A DNA stretch of 64,000 nucleotides, taken from positions 1 through 64,000 of the forward strand of contig JAAYKY010000012.1 of assembly GCA_012522185.1 (NCBI GenBank). Reading direction: 5' to 3'. The notes below the pieces were generated by a model that saw nothing but the letters and a program-made list of their open reading frames with translations, had not been told where the DNA came from and did no database searches. This stretch comes from Flavobacteriaceae bacterium (GTDB lineage Bacteria > Bacteroidota > Bacteroidia > Flavobacteriales > Weeksellaceae). Both the position numbers and the translations under genes were made by a program. Of this stretch, positions 36,139 through 44,330 are shown one piece after another (positions within the stretch are counted from its first letter, which is position 1; each line of letters begins with the position of its first letter).

Positions 36139-36897
36139 TTACCGAACAAATGTTAACTTCGTTTCGGTTGAGAGTTTTTCATCAAAGGAATAATTATTCT
36201 CGTTGAACAATTTCACTTCGTTCAAAGTCGAAACATTGTTTTCAGCACAATAGCGTGCCATCATACCGCGTGCTTGTTTGAAATAAACCATGATAGGTTT
36301 CAATTGTCCGTTTTTAAAATCCAGAAAGTCCACTTCGATTTTCGGAGATTTCAAAACTTTATCATCCAATACTTTGGAATATTCAACACTGGCAAGATTT
36401 AAAAGGATTTCGTTTTTCTTCAGCTTTGAATTGACATATTCTGTAAGTTTCTCCTTCCAAAATCCATACAGATTTTTTGAACCGTTTACATCTAATTTAC
36501 ATCCCATTTCCAATCGATAGAGCATCACGCGATCGCTGGGTTTGAGAATTCCATAAAGACCGGAGAGTATGAAAAGGTTTTCGTTTAGGTAATCCTGCGC
36601 TTCTTCTGATAAGGTTTCTGCGTCCAACCCACGATAGACTTCACCTTTGAAAGCAAGTACCGACTGGAGACTATCTTTTTTGGAAGGTTTGGTTTTCCAA
36701 TTGAGGTTTCTCTCCATATTCATTTCGGCCAAATCAGAAGAAATGGACATGAGTTTTTCCAAATCTTTTGGACTTTTATTTCTCAATTCATCCATGACAA
36801 TTTCGGATTCAGATAAAAATTTCGAAGAAGAAGATTTTTTCCAGTTTCCTTCGGTTTCGAGTGACATTAACTTTGCAGGTGATAATAAAATTTTCAT
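36139..36897 (-). CDS. yaaA: Peroxide stress protein YaaA
   Basis: This 252-residue YaaA/DUF328 protein lowers free intracellular iron during peroxide stress in E. coli. It starts with the family N-terminus MKILLSPAKLM. LSGLYGILKPSDRVMLYRLEM and a C-terminal KQARGMMARYCAENN are characteristic. A good promoter at 36908-36938 is directly upstream. It is convergent with the TonB receptor operon. Confidence 0.95.
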   Translation of the reverse strand: MKILLSPAKLMSLETEGNWKKSSSSKFLSESEIVMDELRNKSPKDLEKLMSISSDLAEMNMERNLNWKTKPSKKDSLQSVLAFKGEVYRGLDAETLSEEAQDYLNENLFILSGLYGILKPSDRVMLYRLEMGCKLDVNGSKNLYGFWKEKLTEYVNSKLKKNEILLNLASVEYSKVLDDKVLKSPKIEVDFLDFKNGQLKPIMVYFKQARGMMARYCAENNVSTLNEVKLFNENNYSFDEKLSTETKLTFVR

Positions 36898-36907
36898 CTG
36901 GCTAAAT

Positions 36908-36938
36908 TAAATATAATTCTTTGGTTTTAACAATCAAA
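36908..36938 (-). promoter_or_regulatory. Promoter of yaaA
   Basis: On the minus strand, TTTG (36935-36938), a 19-base spacer and TATATTTA (36908-36915, one mismatch to TAnnTTTG) precede the yaaA ATG by 10 bases. Confidence 0.55.
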
Positions 36939-36948
36939 CCAATTCTCA

Positions 36949-37074
36949 ATGAAAATAGCCGTATCATTTCTTTTTATAGCTTTATCTTTTATAGGTCTTC
37001 GCGCCCAGACATATCATTTTGATGTTGCATTGGTTTCTGAAATTTATGCAGAAACTCCTTACAAAAACTCATTG
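36949..37074 (+). pseudogene. Truncated 5' end of a secreted-protein gene
   Basis: An ATG is followed by a convincing signal peptide (MKIAVSFLFIALSFIGLRAQ) and about 20 residues of mature-like sequence (TYHFDVALVSEIYAETPYKN). Then the frame runs into the antisense strand of the Sua5-family gene, where its composition (Ser/Thr/Ile-rich) is no longer protein-like. This looks like the remnant of a gene whose body was deleted. The exact break is near 37059-37075 and is my estimate. Confidence 0.45.
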
Positions 37075-37682
37075 ATATCGCCTTTTCCTTCTCTGATGAT
37101 TACGACTTCATTATCGGAAAGGTCGATGACCGATGAAGCCACATTGTCACCCATTCCGCTATCCACTACCAAATCCACAATTTTGTCGAATTTTTCGGCA
37201 ATTAATTCCGGATCGGTGGTGTATTCAATGATTTCATCCTCGTCTTTGATGGAAGTAGAAGCAATGGGGTTTCCCAATTTCTCAACAATCATTTGAGGGA
37301 CCAAATGGTCAGGCACACGAATCCCAACAGTTTTTCGGTTTTTGTAGGTATTGGGCAAATTATTGGAAGCTTCAAGCACAAAGGTAAAAGGGCCGGGGAG
37401 AGCTCGTTTCAATAATTTAAAATGGGGATTGGAAATCGGTTTTGTATAATAAGCCAAATGACTCAAATCATTGCAAACAAAGGAAAACTGTGCTTTTTCA
37501 GGTTTGATCCCTTTTATTCGACAAAGTTTTTCCATGGCTTTTGCATTTGTGATGTCACATCCCAAACCATAAACTGTATCGGAAGGATAAATGACAAGTC
37601 CGCCATTTTTCAGGACTTCAACAATTTGTTCAATTGCTCTTTCATGAGGATTTTGTGGATGTACTTTGATGAGTTTTGCCAT
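37059..37682 (-). CDS. Sua5/YciO/YrdC-family protein (threonylcarbamoyl-AMP synthase-like)
   Basis: This 207-residue protein has the YrdC dsRNA-binding-type fold. The nucleotide-binding start is visible (GGLVIYPSDTVYGLGCD), along with the KxR-type KLCRIKGIKP, the PGPFTFVLEAS region and GIRVPDH. Residue choices and length resemble the YciO branch (about 205 residues) more than TsaC or full Sua5. The role in t6A synthesis is therefore likely but not certain. Together with MtaB at 15.6 kb it would belong to the same tRNA A37 pathway. The ATG start is at 37682. Confidence 0.88.
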   Translation of the reverse strand: MAKLIKVHPQNPHERAIEQIVEVLKNGGLVIYPSDTVYGLGCDITNAKAMEKLCRIKGIKPEKAQFSFVCNDLSHLAYYTKPISNPHFKLLKRALPGPFTFVLEASNNLPNTYKNRKTVGIRVPDHLVPQMIVEKLGNPIASTSIKDEDEIIEYTTDPELIAEKFDKIVDLVVDSGMGDNVASSVIDLSDNEVVIIREGKGDINEFL

Positions 37683-37817
37683 GTTTCTAAACTTTTGGTT
37701 AAATCAATGATTTTACTGTAAATATAAACATTCCTCAAAGATTGACTGAAAAGAATCTCAGCTGCTTTGAGTGTGAAAATTTGAATTTGAATCCTAAAGA
37801 GTTCATTATCTTCTCCA

Positions 37818-38840
37818 TTACTTCTTATCGACAACCGGTCGTTTTTCTGCATTGGCAAGTTCCCATGCCGTAGCAAAAACCAATTGAGCACGGCGACTCA
37901 GAATTTCATAATTAATTTTATCCGGCGTATCGGTTGGTTTGTGGTAATCTTCATGAACTCCATTGAAATAAAAAATTACCGGTATATTATTCTTCGCAAA
38001 ATTATAATGATCCGAACGGTAATAGTAACGGTTCGGGTCGTTTTCGGCATTGAATGTATAATCCAAATTCAAATGAATGTGTTTCTGATTGACTTGTTCC
38101 GAAAGGGTATGTAAATCACTACTTAATTTATCGGAACCGATTAGATAAACATAATTAGGGTCACTCAAATGGGCATCGTCCACACGTCCAATCATATCGA
38201 TGTTTAAATTGGCAATTGTATTTTCCAAAGGAAAAACCGGTTGTATATCGGTATAGAATTTAGAACCCAAAAGCCCGATTTCCTCCGCTGTTACATGAAG
38301 AAATAATATCGAACGTTTGGGCGCAAATCCATCTTTTTCTGCTTTCTTGAAGGCTTTTGCAATTTCCAAAATCGCAACCGAGCCCGATCCATCATCGTCT
38401 GCACCATTATAAATTTCCCCATCATAGACTCCTACATGATCGTAATGCGCCGAAATCACCAAAACTTCTCCGGGTTTTTCAGTTCCCGGAATAAAGCCCA
38501 AAACGTTTTCGGTGTCTTTCAGAATTCGATGATAAGTTTTGGCGGGAATATGTTGGAAATAATTATCCACATAGGGACTTTCTGGTGATTCAATTTCGTT
38601 TTCGATATAAAAATTTCGAATGTATTCAGCTGCTTTTTTCTGACCTTCATCGCCCGTATTTCTTCCTTCAAATTCATCCGAAGCAAATAGGTACAAATGC
38701 TCTTTTAGAATTTCGGGTTGGATGGACTGAATGTAGCGTGGCAGTGCTTTGTCATACTCTTCTTTGGTGTAATTTTTTTGCGGGGAACATTGCCATAAAA
38801 AGGCATTTACCAAGAAAAGAAGTAGAATGGATTTTTTCAT
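37818..38840 (-). CDS. M28-family zinc aminopeptidase lipoprotein
   Basis: This 340-residue lipoprotein has Cys18 in the lipobox (FLWQCSPQ). The M28 peptidase domain shows the zinc ligands in SAHYDHVG (His), NGADDDGSG (Asp), TAEEIGLLGS (Glu-Glu) and NIDMIGR (Asp), with a final histidine in the RSDHYNF block. It probably acts as an aminopeptidase at the outer membrane. It has its own promoter (38857-38864). The 135 bases between its stop and the Sua5-family gene are on the 3' side of both and hold no clear signal. Confidence 0.92.
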   Translation of the reverse strand: MKKSILLLFLVNAFLWQCSPQKNYTKEEYDKALPRYIQSIQPEILKEHLYLFASDEFEGRNTGDEGQKKAAEYIRNFYIENEIESPESPYVDNYFQHIPAKTYHRILKDTENVLGFIPGTEKPGEVLVISAHYDHVGVYDGEIYNGADDDGSGSVAILEIAKAFKKAEKDGFAPKRSILFLHVTAEEIGLLGSKFYTDIQPVFPLENTIANLNIDMIGRVDDAHLSDPNYVYLIGSDKLSSDLHTLSEQVNQKHIHLNLDYTFNAENDPNRYYYRSDHYNFAKNNIPVIFYFNGVHEDYHKPTDTPDKINYEILSRRAQLVFATAWELANAEKRPVVDKK

Positions 38841-38856
38841 AAAATTGGATTTCTAT

Positions 38857-38864
38857 CAAAAATA
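38857..38864 (-). promoter_or_regulatory. -7 element of the M28 peptidase gene
   Basis: TATTTTTG on the minus strand lies 16 bases before the ATG. Confidence 0.5.
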
Positions 38865-38887
38865 ATTAAAATAATGAATTTACCTAA

Positions 38888-39226
38888 TTAATTATCGAAC
38901 TCTGTAACCGAAATCAGTTGAATCCATTCGACCCATTTCACGGCATCTTCGGGCGATAGTTTATGGGCAAAGCGAACCGCTTTTCGAGCCATCTTTGGCG
39001 TTTCAGCGAGTAAGACTTTTAAACGTAAATTCTCACCCGTTTCGGCGGCTTTCATGGATTGGTCAAAATGATCGAGGTATTCCAGTGCGAATTTATTTAC
39101 TTCTCGTTTGCTGAATTCCGGCATTTGGTATTTTTCGATCAAAGCTTTGTCCCTTTCTGAGTATTGATAAGTACTACAATTCGTGAGAGAAAGTATAAAT
39201 ATTGGGAGAAAAAAATAGGTTTTCAT
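38888..39226 (-). CDS. Small lipoprotein, paralogue of the next gene
   Basis: This 112-residue lipoprotein starts at the ATG at 39226 and has Cys17 in the lipobox (LSLTNCST). The mature part is helical, with the pattern PEFSKREVNKFALEYLDHF and a closing LSPEDAVKWVEWIQLI. This pattern recurs in the neighbouring 135-residue lipoprotein (PQFSNPEVQQFAEEY and LSSDEAQKFTEWVSEI), so the two are tandem paralogues. The open frame extends to a TTG at 39244, which lies inside the promoter and is therefore rejected. The function is unknown. Confidence 0.8.
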   Translation of the reverse strand: MKTYFFLPIFILSLTNCSTYQYSERDKALIEKYQMPEFSKREVNKFALEYLDHFDQSMKAAETGENLRLKVLLAETPKMARKAVRFAHKLSPEDAVKWVEWIQLISVTEFDN

Positions 39227-39241
39227 GTGGTATGATTTGGT

Positions 39242-39249
39242 CAAATGTA
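39242..39249 (-). promoter_or_regulatory. -7 element of the small lipoprotein gene
   Basis: TACATTTG on the minus strand lies 15 bases before the ATG at 39226. Confidence 0.5.
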
Positions 39250-39261
39250 AAAAATTATTCC

Positions 39262-39290
39262 ATAAAAAAAATCCTGCTTTGAGGCAGGAC
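39262..39290 (-). terminator. Terminator between the paralogous lipoprotein genes
   Basis: A 6-bp GC-rich stem (39272-39277 with 39284-39289) is followed by seven T on the minus strand, 23 bases past the stop of the 135-residue lipoprotein gene. Confidence 0.8.
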
Positions 39291-39312
39291 TTTATTCAAT
39301 TTTGGGATGAAT

Positions 39313-39720
39313 TTACATTCCAGAAACCGCTCTGTTGATTTCGCTCACCCATTCGGTGAACTTCTGAGCTTCATCAGAACTAAGTTTTTGGTTGATTTCT
39401 CCAATTTTTCTAGTCCATTCAACGGTTTTAGCTTGTAATTCCTGGATTTTAGCAGCGTCTCCAGATTGAGCCGCAGCTGCAGCATCTCTTGCAAAAGCTG
39501 CATATTCTTCAGCAAATTGCTGAACTTCCGGGTTGCTGAATTGTGGAATGTCTGCAATTGCAATATTGGCTTCATTTGCTGACTGTACATTATCTTCCGC
39601 TACATCAGTCATTTGTTCAGTTGTGTCTTGAATGGCATCCTGAACTTTCTCTTCTTCTTTTTTACAAGAAGTAAGTGTTACCAAACCGATAACGGTCATT
39701 GTTAAAAAAAGTTTTTTCAT
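39313..39720 (-). CDS. Small helical lipoprotein
   Basis: This 135-residue lipoprotein has Cys19 in the lipobox (VTLTSCKK). An acidic linker (about 20-50) leads to a helical domain of about 80 residues that is alike in pattern to the downstream paralogue at 38888. The domain is Ala-rich in the middle (AAFARDAAAAAQSGDAAK). Its promoter is at 39749-39756 and its terminator at 39262-39290. The function is unknown. Confidence 0.82.
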   Translation of the reverse strand: MKKLFLTMTVIGLVTLTSCKKEEEKVQDAIQDTTEQMTDVAEDNVQSANEANIAIADIPQFSNPEVQQFAEEYAAFARDAAAAAQSGDAAKIQELQAKTVEWTRKIGEINQKLSSDEAQKFTEWVSEINRAVSGM

Positions 39721-39748
39721 TTTTCTACTTTTAAGGTTTAATTCTTAT

Positions 39749-39756
39749 CAAAAGTA
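39749..39756 (-). promoter_or_regulatory. -7 element of the 135-residue lipoprotein gene
   Basis: TACTTTTG on the minus strand lies 28 bases before the ATG. Confidence 0.5.
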
Positions 39757-39831
39757 AAAAAATAATCTCAGAGTAGCTTTAAAAAATCATTAGAATAATT
39801 CAGATTATCAACGGGATTATAAACAAACCAA

Positions 39832-41589
39832 TTAGCTGAATTCATTTACTTGAAACTGAACTTCATAAAGTTTTTGGTAATAGCCGCCTTGGGTCAAAAG
39901 TTCACGGTGCGTACCTCTTTCAACAATTTTGCCTTCGTCCATCACCAAAATCTGATCGGCTTGTTGTATGGTTGCTAGACGATGCGCAATCACCACCGAA
40001 GTTCTACCTTTGGTTAGTTTTTCGGTTGCAGTTTGAATTAAAGTTTCCGATTCTGTATCGATTGATGAAGTGGCTTCATCCAAAACAAGTATCTCGGGAT
40101 TGTAAACATAAGCTCTCAGAAAGGAAATCAATTGACGCTGACCGACCGAAAGACTTGCGCCTCGTTCACTCACTTCGGACTCATATCCTTTGGGCAAATT
40201 CATAATAAAATCATGAATGCCAATCTCCTTTGCGGCTTTTTGAACATCTTCTAAACTGATGTCGCGATTGCCAAGAATGATATTTTCGTAAATGGTAGTA
40301 TTGAAAAGGAAAACATCTTGAAGAACTACCGCAATATGGCTTCTTAAATTATTGATTTCAACCGAATAAATACTTTTCCCATCGATTTTTATATCGCCCG
40401 AGTCAATGTCATAAAACCTACTCAGAAGATTGATGATTGTAGATTTCCCTGCACCGGTTGCGCCTACAATTGCAATGGTCTGTCCGGGTTCGGTCTGGAA
40501 GGAAATTCCTTTCAAAACTGGACTATCTTGGATGTAAGAAAAATGAACGTTTTCAAATTCGATTTTGCCTTTTACGTCACTTAAAATCTCTTTCCCATTA
40601 TTGGGAAGTGTTTGATCATCATCCAAAATTTTAAACACACGATCCGCACCAATCAATCCCCGTTGAATGGAATTAAATCGATCGGCGATCTGTCGCATGG
40701 GTTGCGTAAGCATCGTGATATAAGAAATAAAAGCAACGACTTCACCCACCGATAAATCTCCGTGAACCGCCGTTCGTAAACCTCCAAACCACAGAAGTAA
40801 TCCAATCGCTAAGGCTGAAACGACATCCACAACCGGGAAAAGCAAAGCAAAGTATAAATTGGTTTTCAGAAATGCCGTTCTTAATTCTTTATTGATGGAT
40901 TTAAACCCTTCGAACTCCCTATCCTGACGGTTAAATAGTTGTACAATCGACATTCCGCTCAATCTTTCTTGAACGTAGGTATTTAATTTTGCTGTGACAT
41001 TTCGCTCTGCTTGATAAACTTTTTTGAGTGCTTTCTGAAAGAGATTGGTGATGATAATCATCATCGGAAGAATGATAATCACAATCGAAGCCACCATCCA
41101 ATTCATGTAGTACATAATGCTGATGATGAAAATAATTCGAAGTGTATCCACCATCAAGGTCAGAATCCCGTTGTTAAATATTTCGGCTATAGTTTCAATG
41201 TCGGAAACCGATCGGGTGACAAGAACACCGTTGGGCGTTTTGTCAAAATAAGCCAATCGAAATTTGATGATGTGATTAAACAAGCGAACTCGGAGATAGC
41301 GAATGACTCTTTGCGCCATTTTATTGGCCAAGAAAATCACAAAAAAGCTTAGAAAAACTTCAATCATCAAAACGCCTCCAATCAAGAAGATGAAATAGAG
41401 AAGTCCGTTTACATCCCGATTTAGAATGTAAACATCGATTGCATCTTTCATCAAATAAGGGCGATAGGTGGAAACCACCGCACTCAATATCGCAAATAGA
41501 ACAACCGAAACAAATAGTACTCGGTAGCTCATTCCGATTTTGACTACGCGTTTTAAACCACTGAAATCAAATTTGTTGGATTCACTCAT
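39832..41589 (-). CDS. ABC transporter, fused permease/ATPase (MsbA/MdlB-like)
   Basis: This 585-residue type IV ABC half-transporter, probably an exporter, has six membrane helices in the first 310 residues. The ATPase domain that follows has Walker A GATGAGKST, the signature LSVGQRQ, Walker B ILVLDEATSS and H-loop IAHRLAT. The open frame runs 31 codons further upstream inside truA; the start MSESNKF at 41589 is chosen because it overlaps the truA stop by eight bases (ATGAGTGA). The substrate is unknown; lipid or drug export is typical of this branch. Confidence 0.92.
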   Translation of the reverse strand: MSESNKFDFSGLKRVVKIGMSYRVLFVSVVLFAILSAVVSTYRPYLMKDAIDVYILNRDVNGLLYFIFLIGGVLMIEVFLSFFVIFLANKMAQRVIRYLRVRLFNHIIKFRLAYFDKTPNGVLVTRSVSDIETIAEIFNNGILTLMVDTLRIIFIISIMYYMNWMVASIVIIILPMMIIITNLFQKALKKVYQAERNVTAKLNTYVQERLSGMSIVQLFNRQDREFEGFKSINKELRTAFLKTNLYFALLFPVVDVVSALAIGLLLWFGGLRTAVHGDLSVGEVVAFISYITMLTQPMRQIADRFNSIQRGLIGADRVFKILDDDQTLPNNGKEILSDVKGKIEFENVHFSYIQDSPVLKGISFQTEPGQTIAIVGATGAGKSTIINLLSRFYDIDSGDIKIDGKSIYSVEINNLRSHIAVVLQDVFLFNTTIYENIILGNRDISLEDVQKAAKEIGIHDFIMNLPKGYESEVSERGASLSVGQRQLISFLRAYVYNPEILVLDEATSSIDTESETLIQTATEKLTKGRTSVVIAHRLATIQQADQILVMDEGKIVERGTHRELLTQGGYYQKLYEVQFQVNEFS

Positions 41590-42328
41590 GGATGAAAAGC
41601 GATTTTGGATAGACAACATCCGCAAGGTACAAACCTTGAGCCGGTGCAGAACCACTTGCAAAGCTACGGTCTTTTTGTGCAATGATGTTGTTAAATTCTT
41701 CTAAACTTATTTTTCCTTTCCCGACATCTACCAGCGTTCCGACGATTGCACGCACCATATTGCGTAGAAAACGATCGGCAGTAATGGTAAATTTTAATTC
41801 GGAATCCAGCATTTCCCATCGAGCAAATTTCACTTCGCAAATATGGGTCTTCACATCGGTATGTAATTTGGCAAAACTACTGAAATCTTTCTTTCCCAAA
41901 AGTAATTGAGATGCTAAATTCATTTTTACAAGATCCAGATCCATTCGAATTTGCCATGCAAAATCAAAATCAAAAGGATTTTTTCCCATCCGAACCAAGT
42001 AGTGATAAGTTCGGTCAGAAGCATCAAATCGAGCATGTGCACTCGGACTCATTTGGTGAATCTTATAAATCACAATGTCTTTGGGTAGAAATGAATTCAG
42101 TCGATGTACCAAATCTTCGGGTACAACTTCTTCAAAATCAAAATGGGCAAACATCTTCAAAGCATGGACACCAGTATCGGTTCTTCCGGCACCAGTAACT
42201 TCAATTTTTGTTCGCAAAAGTGTGGAAACTGCTTTTTCCAAAACTTCTTGTACAGAAATTTGTTTCGGCTGACGTTGCCAACCAAAATAGTTTTTACCAT
42301 TGTATGCTAATTCCAGAAAGTATCTCAC
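41582..42328 (-). CDS. truA: tRNA pseudouridine(38-40) synthase
   Basis: This 248-residue TruA makes pseudouridine at positions 38-40 of the anticodon arm. The catalytic aspartate is in GAGRTDTGVHA (Asp51). The N-terminus (MRYFLELAYNGKNYFGWQ) and DRFLRNMVRAIVGTLVDVG are characteristic. The start codon is GTG; a -7 element (42346-42353) lies 17 bases upstream. It overlaps the ABC transporter gene by eight bases. Confidence 0.96.
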   Translation of the reverse strand: MRYFLELAYNGKNYFGWQRQPKQISVQEVLEKAVSTLLRTKIEVTGAGRTDTGVHALKMFAHFDFEEVVPEDLVHRLNSFLPKDIVIYKIHQMSPSAHARFDASDRTYHYLVRMGKNPFDFDFAWQIRMDLDLVKMNLASQLLLGKKDFSSFAKLHTDVKTHICEVKFARWEMLDSELKFTITADRFLRNMVRAIVGTLVDVGKGKISLEEFNNIIAQKDRSFASGSAPAQGLYLADVVYPKSLFIHE

Positions 42329-42345
42329 CCTGATTTAATGTGGAG

Positions 42346-42353
42346 CAAAATTA
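42346..42353 (-). promoter_or_regulatory. -7 element of truA
   Basis: TAATTTTG on the minus strand lies 17 bases before the GTG start and supports that start. Confidence 0.5.
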
Positions 42354-42410
42354 GGAATTATAAATTTTGACTCCTCATTTTATTGAAACCTTTTGAAAAA
42401 TGATTGGCAA

Positions 42411-42626
42411 TCAACCATTTATTTTTCGGACAATCCAAAGAATGACGGAAGCCAATACGGAAATTAAAATCATAGAAGAAATCGGGAAATAGAAAGAAAA
42501 ATCCGGTTTATTTATTCGGATATCGCCGGGCAGCTTTCCAAACCAGTTGAAATTGAAACTGCTGAAATGCAAAATCAAACCGATGATAAGGAGGATTGCT
42601 CCAAGGATGATAAAGGTTTTTCCCAT
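42411..42626 (-). CDS. DUF2905 small membrane protein
   Basis: This 71-residue protein has two membrane helices separated by the family motif FGKLPGDIRI, which identifies DUF2905. The family is widespread and uncharacterised. Its promoter (42649-42656) overlaps the region of the divergent phosphoesterase promoter. Confidence 0.9.
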   Translation of the reverse strand: MGKTFIILGAILLIIGLILHFSSFNFNWFGKLPGDIRINKPDFSFYFPISSMILISVLASVILWIVRKING

Positions 42627-42635
42627 TTTTAGAAT

Positions 42636-42656
42636 TAAGTTTGTAGCACAAATTTA
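42636..42656. promoter_or_regulatory. Face-to-face promoter pair between the DUF2905 and phosphoesterase genes
   Basis: TAAGTTTG on the plus strand (42636-42643) and TAAATTTG read on the minus strand (42649-42656) lie five bases apart. Each is 20-23 bases from its own start codon. The plus-strand one supports the TTG start of the phosphoesterase. Confidence 0.55.
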
Positions 42657-42663
42657 GTTCAAA

Positions 42664-43155
42664 TTGAAAATACTTCTGCTTTCTGACACCCATAGCTACA
42701 TCGATGATCGAATTTTGGAGTATGCTTCCCAAGCCGATGAGGTTTGGCATGCGGGTGATATTGGCGATTTAAAAGTGACGGATGAAATTTCAAAATTAAC
42801 TCGATTAAGAGCAGTTTACGGAAATATCGATGGAACTGAAGCCCGAAAAGAATTTCCTTTGAATAATCGTTTTCAAATCGAAGGAGTCGAGGTTTGGATC
42901 ACGCATATCGGTGGATATCCGGGCAAATACAGTCCGGCCGTTCGCGAAGAAATTACCAAAAATCCTCCAAAAATTTTTATTTCTGGCCATTCGCATATTT
43001 TGAAAGTTATGCCCGATAAAAAATTGAACTTAATTCACATGAATCCGGGTGCTTGTGGGATTTATGGTTTTCATCAAATCCGCACGATGTTGAGATTTGA
43101 AATCAATGCCGGGAAAATCGAAAATCTGGAAGTGATAGAGTTGGGAAAACGCTAA
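42664..43155 (+). CDS. Metallophosphoesterase, YfcE/MJ0936 family
   Basis: This 163-residue calcineurin-like phosphodiesterase has the metal-binding motifs LLSDTHS, HAGDIGD, VYGNID and SGHSH, all present in order. The start codon is TTG. It is kept because the family starts MKILLLSDTHS exactly there and a -7 element lies 20 bases upstream. Members act on phosphodiesters; the physiological substrate is unknown. Confidence 0.92.
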   Translation: MKILLLSDTHSYIDDRILEYASQADEVWHAGDIGDLKVTDEISKLTRLRAVYGNIDGTEARKEFPLNNRFQIEGVEVWITHIGGYPGKYSPAVREEITKNPPKIFISGHSHILKVMPDKKLNLIHMNPGACGIYGFHQIRTMLRFEINAGKIENLEVIELGKR

Positions 43156-43191
43156 AAAAGATTCTTTTTCGGAAAATTAAATATTCTCTCT

Positions 43192-43199
43192 TATATTTG
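43192..43199 (+). promoter_or_regulatory. Orphan -7 element in front of a short terminated transcript
   Basis: TATATTTG has no coding region behind it and is followed about 30 bases later by a terminator hairpin. Confidence 0.4.
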
Positions 43200-43205
43200 T
43201 AGTCC

Positions 43206-43264
43206 TTATCTCTACCTAATCTATTGAGTCCTTCCTTAATCTTTGTATTGGAAGGATTTTTATT
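43206..43264 (+). ncRNA. Candidate small RNA of about 59 nt
   Basis: A perfect -7 box (43192-43199) and an intrinsic terminator (stem 43229-43235 with 43250-43256, then five T and an A/T-rich tail) enclose a short non-coding stretch. It may instead be the terminator of the phosphoesterase gene with a chance -7 match. No -33 box is recognisable. Confidence 0.25.
43229..43262 (+). terminator. Intrinsic terminator downstream of the phosphoesterase
   Basis: A 7-bp stem (43229-43235 with 43250-43256) has a 14-base loop and a T-run. It is 73 bases past the phosphoesterase stop. Confidence 0.7.
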
Positions 43265-43374
43265 TTTTAAGGATAATTATAGTTTTAATATTCATACCAC
43301 CTTCCAAGAATTAAGAGATTTTAACAAGGCTTTTTGAGGATTAGTTTTTACATTTAATCCCAAATCAAATCAGA

Positions 43375-44328
43375 ATGCAGAAGAGAAAATTAGGTAATAC
43401 AGACTTGGAAGTTTCACCGATCGCTTTTGGTGGAAATGTTTTTGGCTGGACATTGGACGAAGAAAAGTCTTTTGATATCATCGATGCTTTTGTAGGAGCG
43501 GGATTTAACTTTATCGACACCGCAAATAATTATCCTTATTGGGTAAAAGGAAATGACGGCGGAGAATCCGAACGAACGATCGGGAATTGGTTGAAAAAAA
43601 GACGTATTCGTGACAAAGTGGTCATTGCAACGAAAGTTGGAGGAAGAGGGAAAAATCAAAGCAAAACCAATGCTTCTAAAAAGCATATTTTAAAGGAAGT
43701 TGATAATTCTTTGATGCGTTTAAAAACAGATTACATCGATTTATATCAATTGCATTATGACGATGAGATTACACCTGTAGAAGAAACCTTGTCGGCCTTT
43801 CAGGATTTGATTCAGGAAGGTAAAATCCGATGGATTGGTGTGTCCAATATTTCTCCCGGTAGGCTTGTGGAATCACTTGAAGCAGCCGAGAAATTTAACC
43901 TCCCCAAATACCAAACGCTTCAGCCCGAATACAATCTTTGCGAAAGGGAAAAATACGAAACTTTGTATGAGCCCATCGTTTTGAAAAATGATTTGGGTGT
44001 TATGAATTATTATGCACTTGCCAGTGGATTTTTGACGGGAAAATACCGAACCTTGGAAGATTTACAGAAAAGCCAGAGAGGAAAAGACGTGGAAAAATAC
44101 ATGAACGAGCGGGGAATGCGAATTTTGGATGCATTGGCGGAGATTTCCATCGAATACAAAACGACGTCTGCCGTTGTGGCTTTGGCTTGGTTGCTTCGGC
44201 GTCCGAGTATCTGTTCACCCATTGCCAGTGCGACGAGTTTGAGTCAATTGGACTCTCTAATTCAGGCGCCTCAATTGGATTTGAATTCATCGGCAGTCAT
44301 GCGATTGAATGAAGCAAGCGAATATTGA
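43375..44328 (+). CDS. Aldo/keto reductase
   Basis: This 317-residue TIM-barrel NAD(P)H-dependent oxidoreductase has the catalytic tetrad visible: Asp in FIDTANNYPYW (with the Tyr following), Lys in VVIATKVGG and His in YQLHYDD. It resembles the YajO/Tas group of AKRs. No signal peptide is seen. A near-consensus -7 box (TACATTTA, 43349-43356) lies upstream. The substrate is unknown. It is convergent with the DUF2200 gene. Confidence 0.92.
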   Translation: MQKRKLGNTDLEVSPIAFGGNVFGWTLDEEKSFDIIDAFVGAGFNFIDTANNYPYWVKGNDGGESERTIGNWLKKRRIRDKVVIATKVGGRGKNQSKTNASKKHILKEVDNSLMRLKTDYIDLYQLHYDDEITPVEETLSAFQDLIQEGKIRWIGVSNISPGRLVESLEAAEKFNLPKYQTLQPEYNLCEREKYETLYEPIVLKNDLGVMNYYALASGFLTGKYRTLEDLQKSQRGKDVEKYMNERGMRILDALAEISIEYKTTSAVVALAWLLRRPSICSPIASATSLSQLDSLIQAPQLDLNSSAVMRLNEASEY

Positions 44329-44330
44329 GC

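Noticed and set aside
36949-37296. Full 115-residue secreted protein
   Set aside because: Only the first 40 or so residues look like protein; the rest is the complement of the Sua5-family gene with biased Ser/Thr/Ile composition. Reported instead as a truncated remnant.
39227-39244. TTG start of the small lipoprotein
   Set aside because: The TTG is part of the -7 promoter element; the ATG at 39226 gives a clean signal peptide.
41590-41682. 31-codon N-terminal extension of the ABC transporter
   Set aside because: It is out-of-frame truA sequence. The ATG overlapping the truA stop is the natural start.
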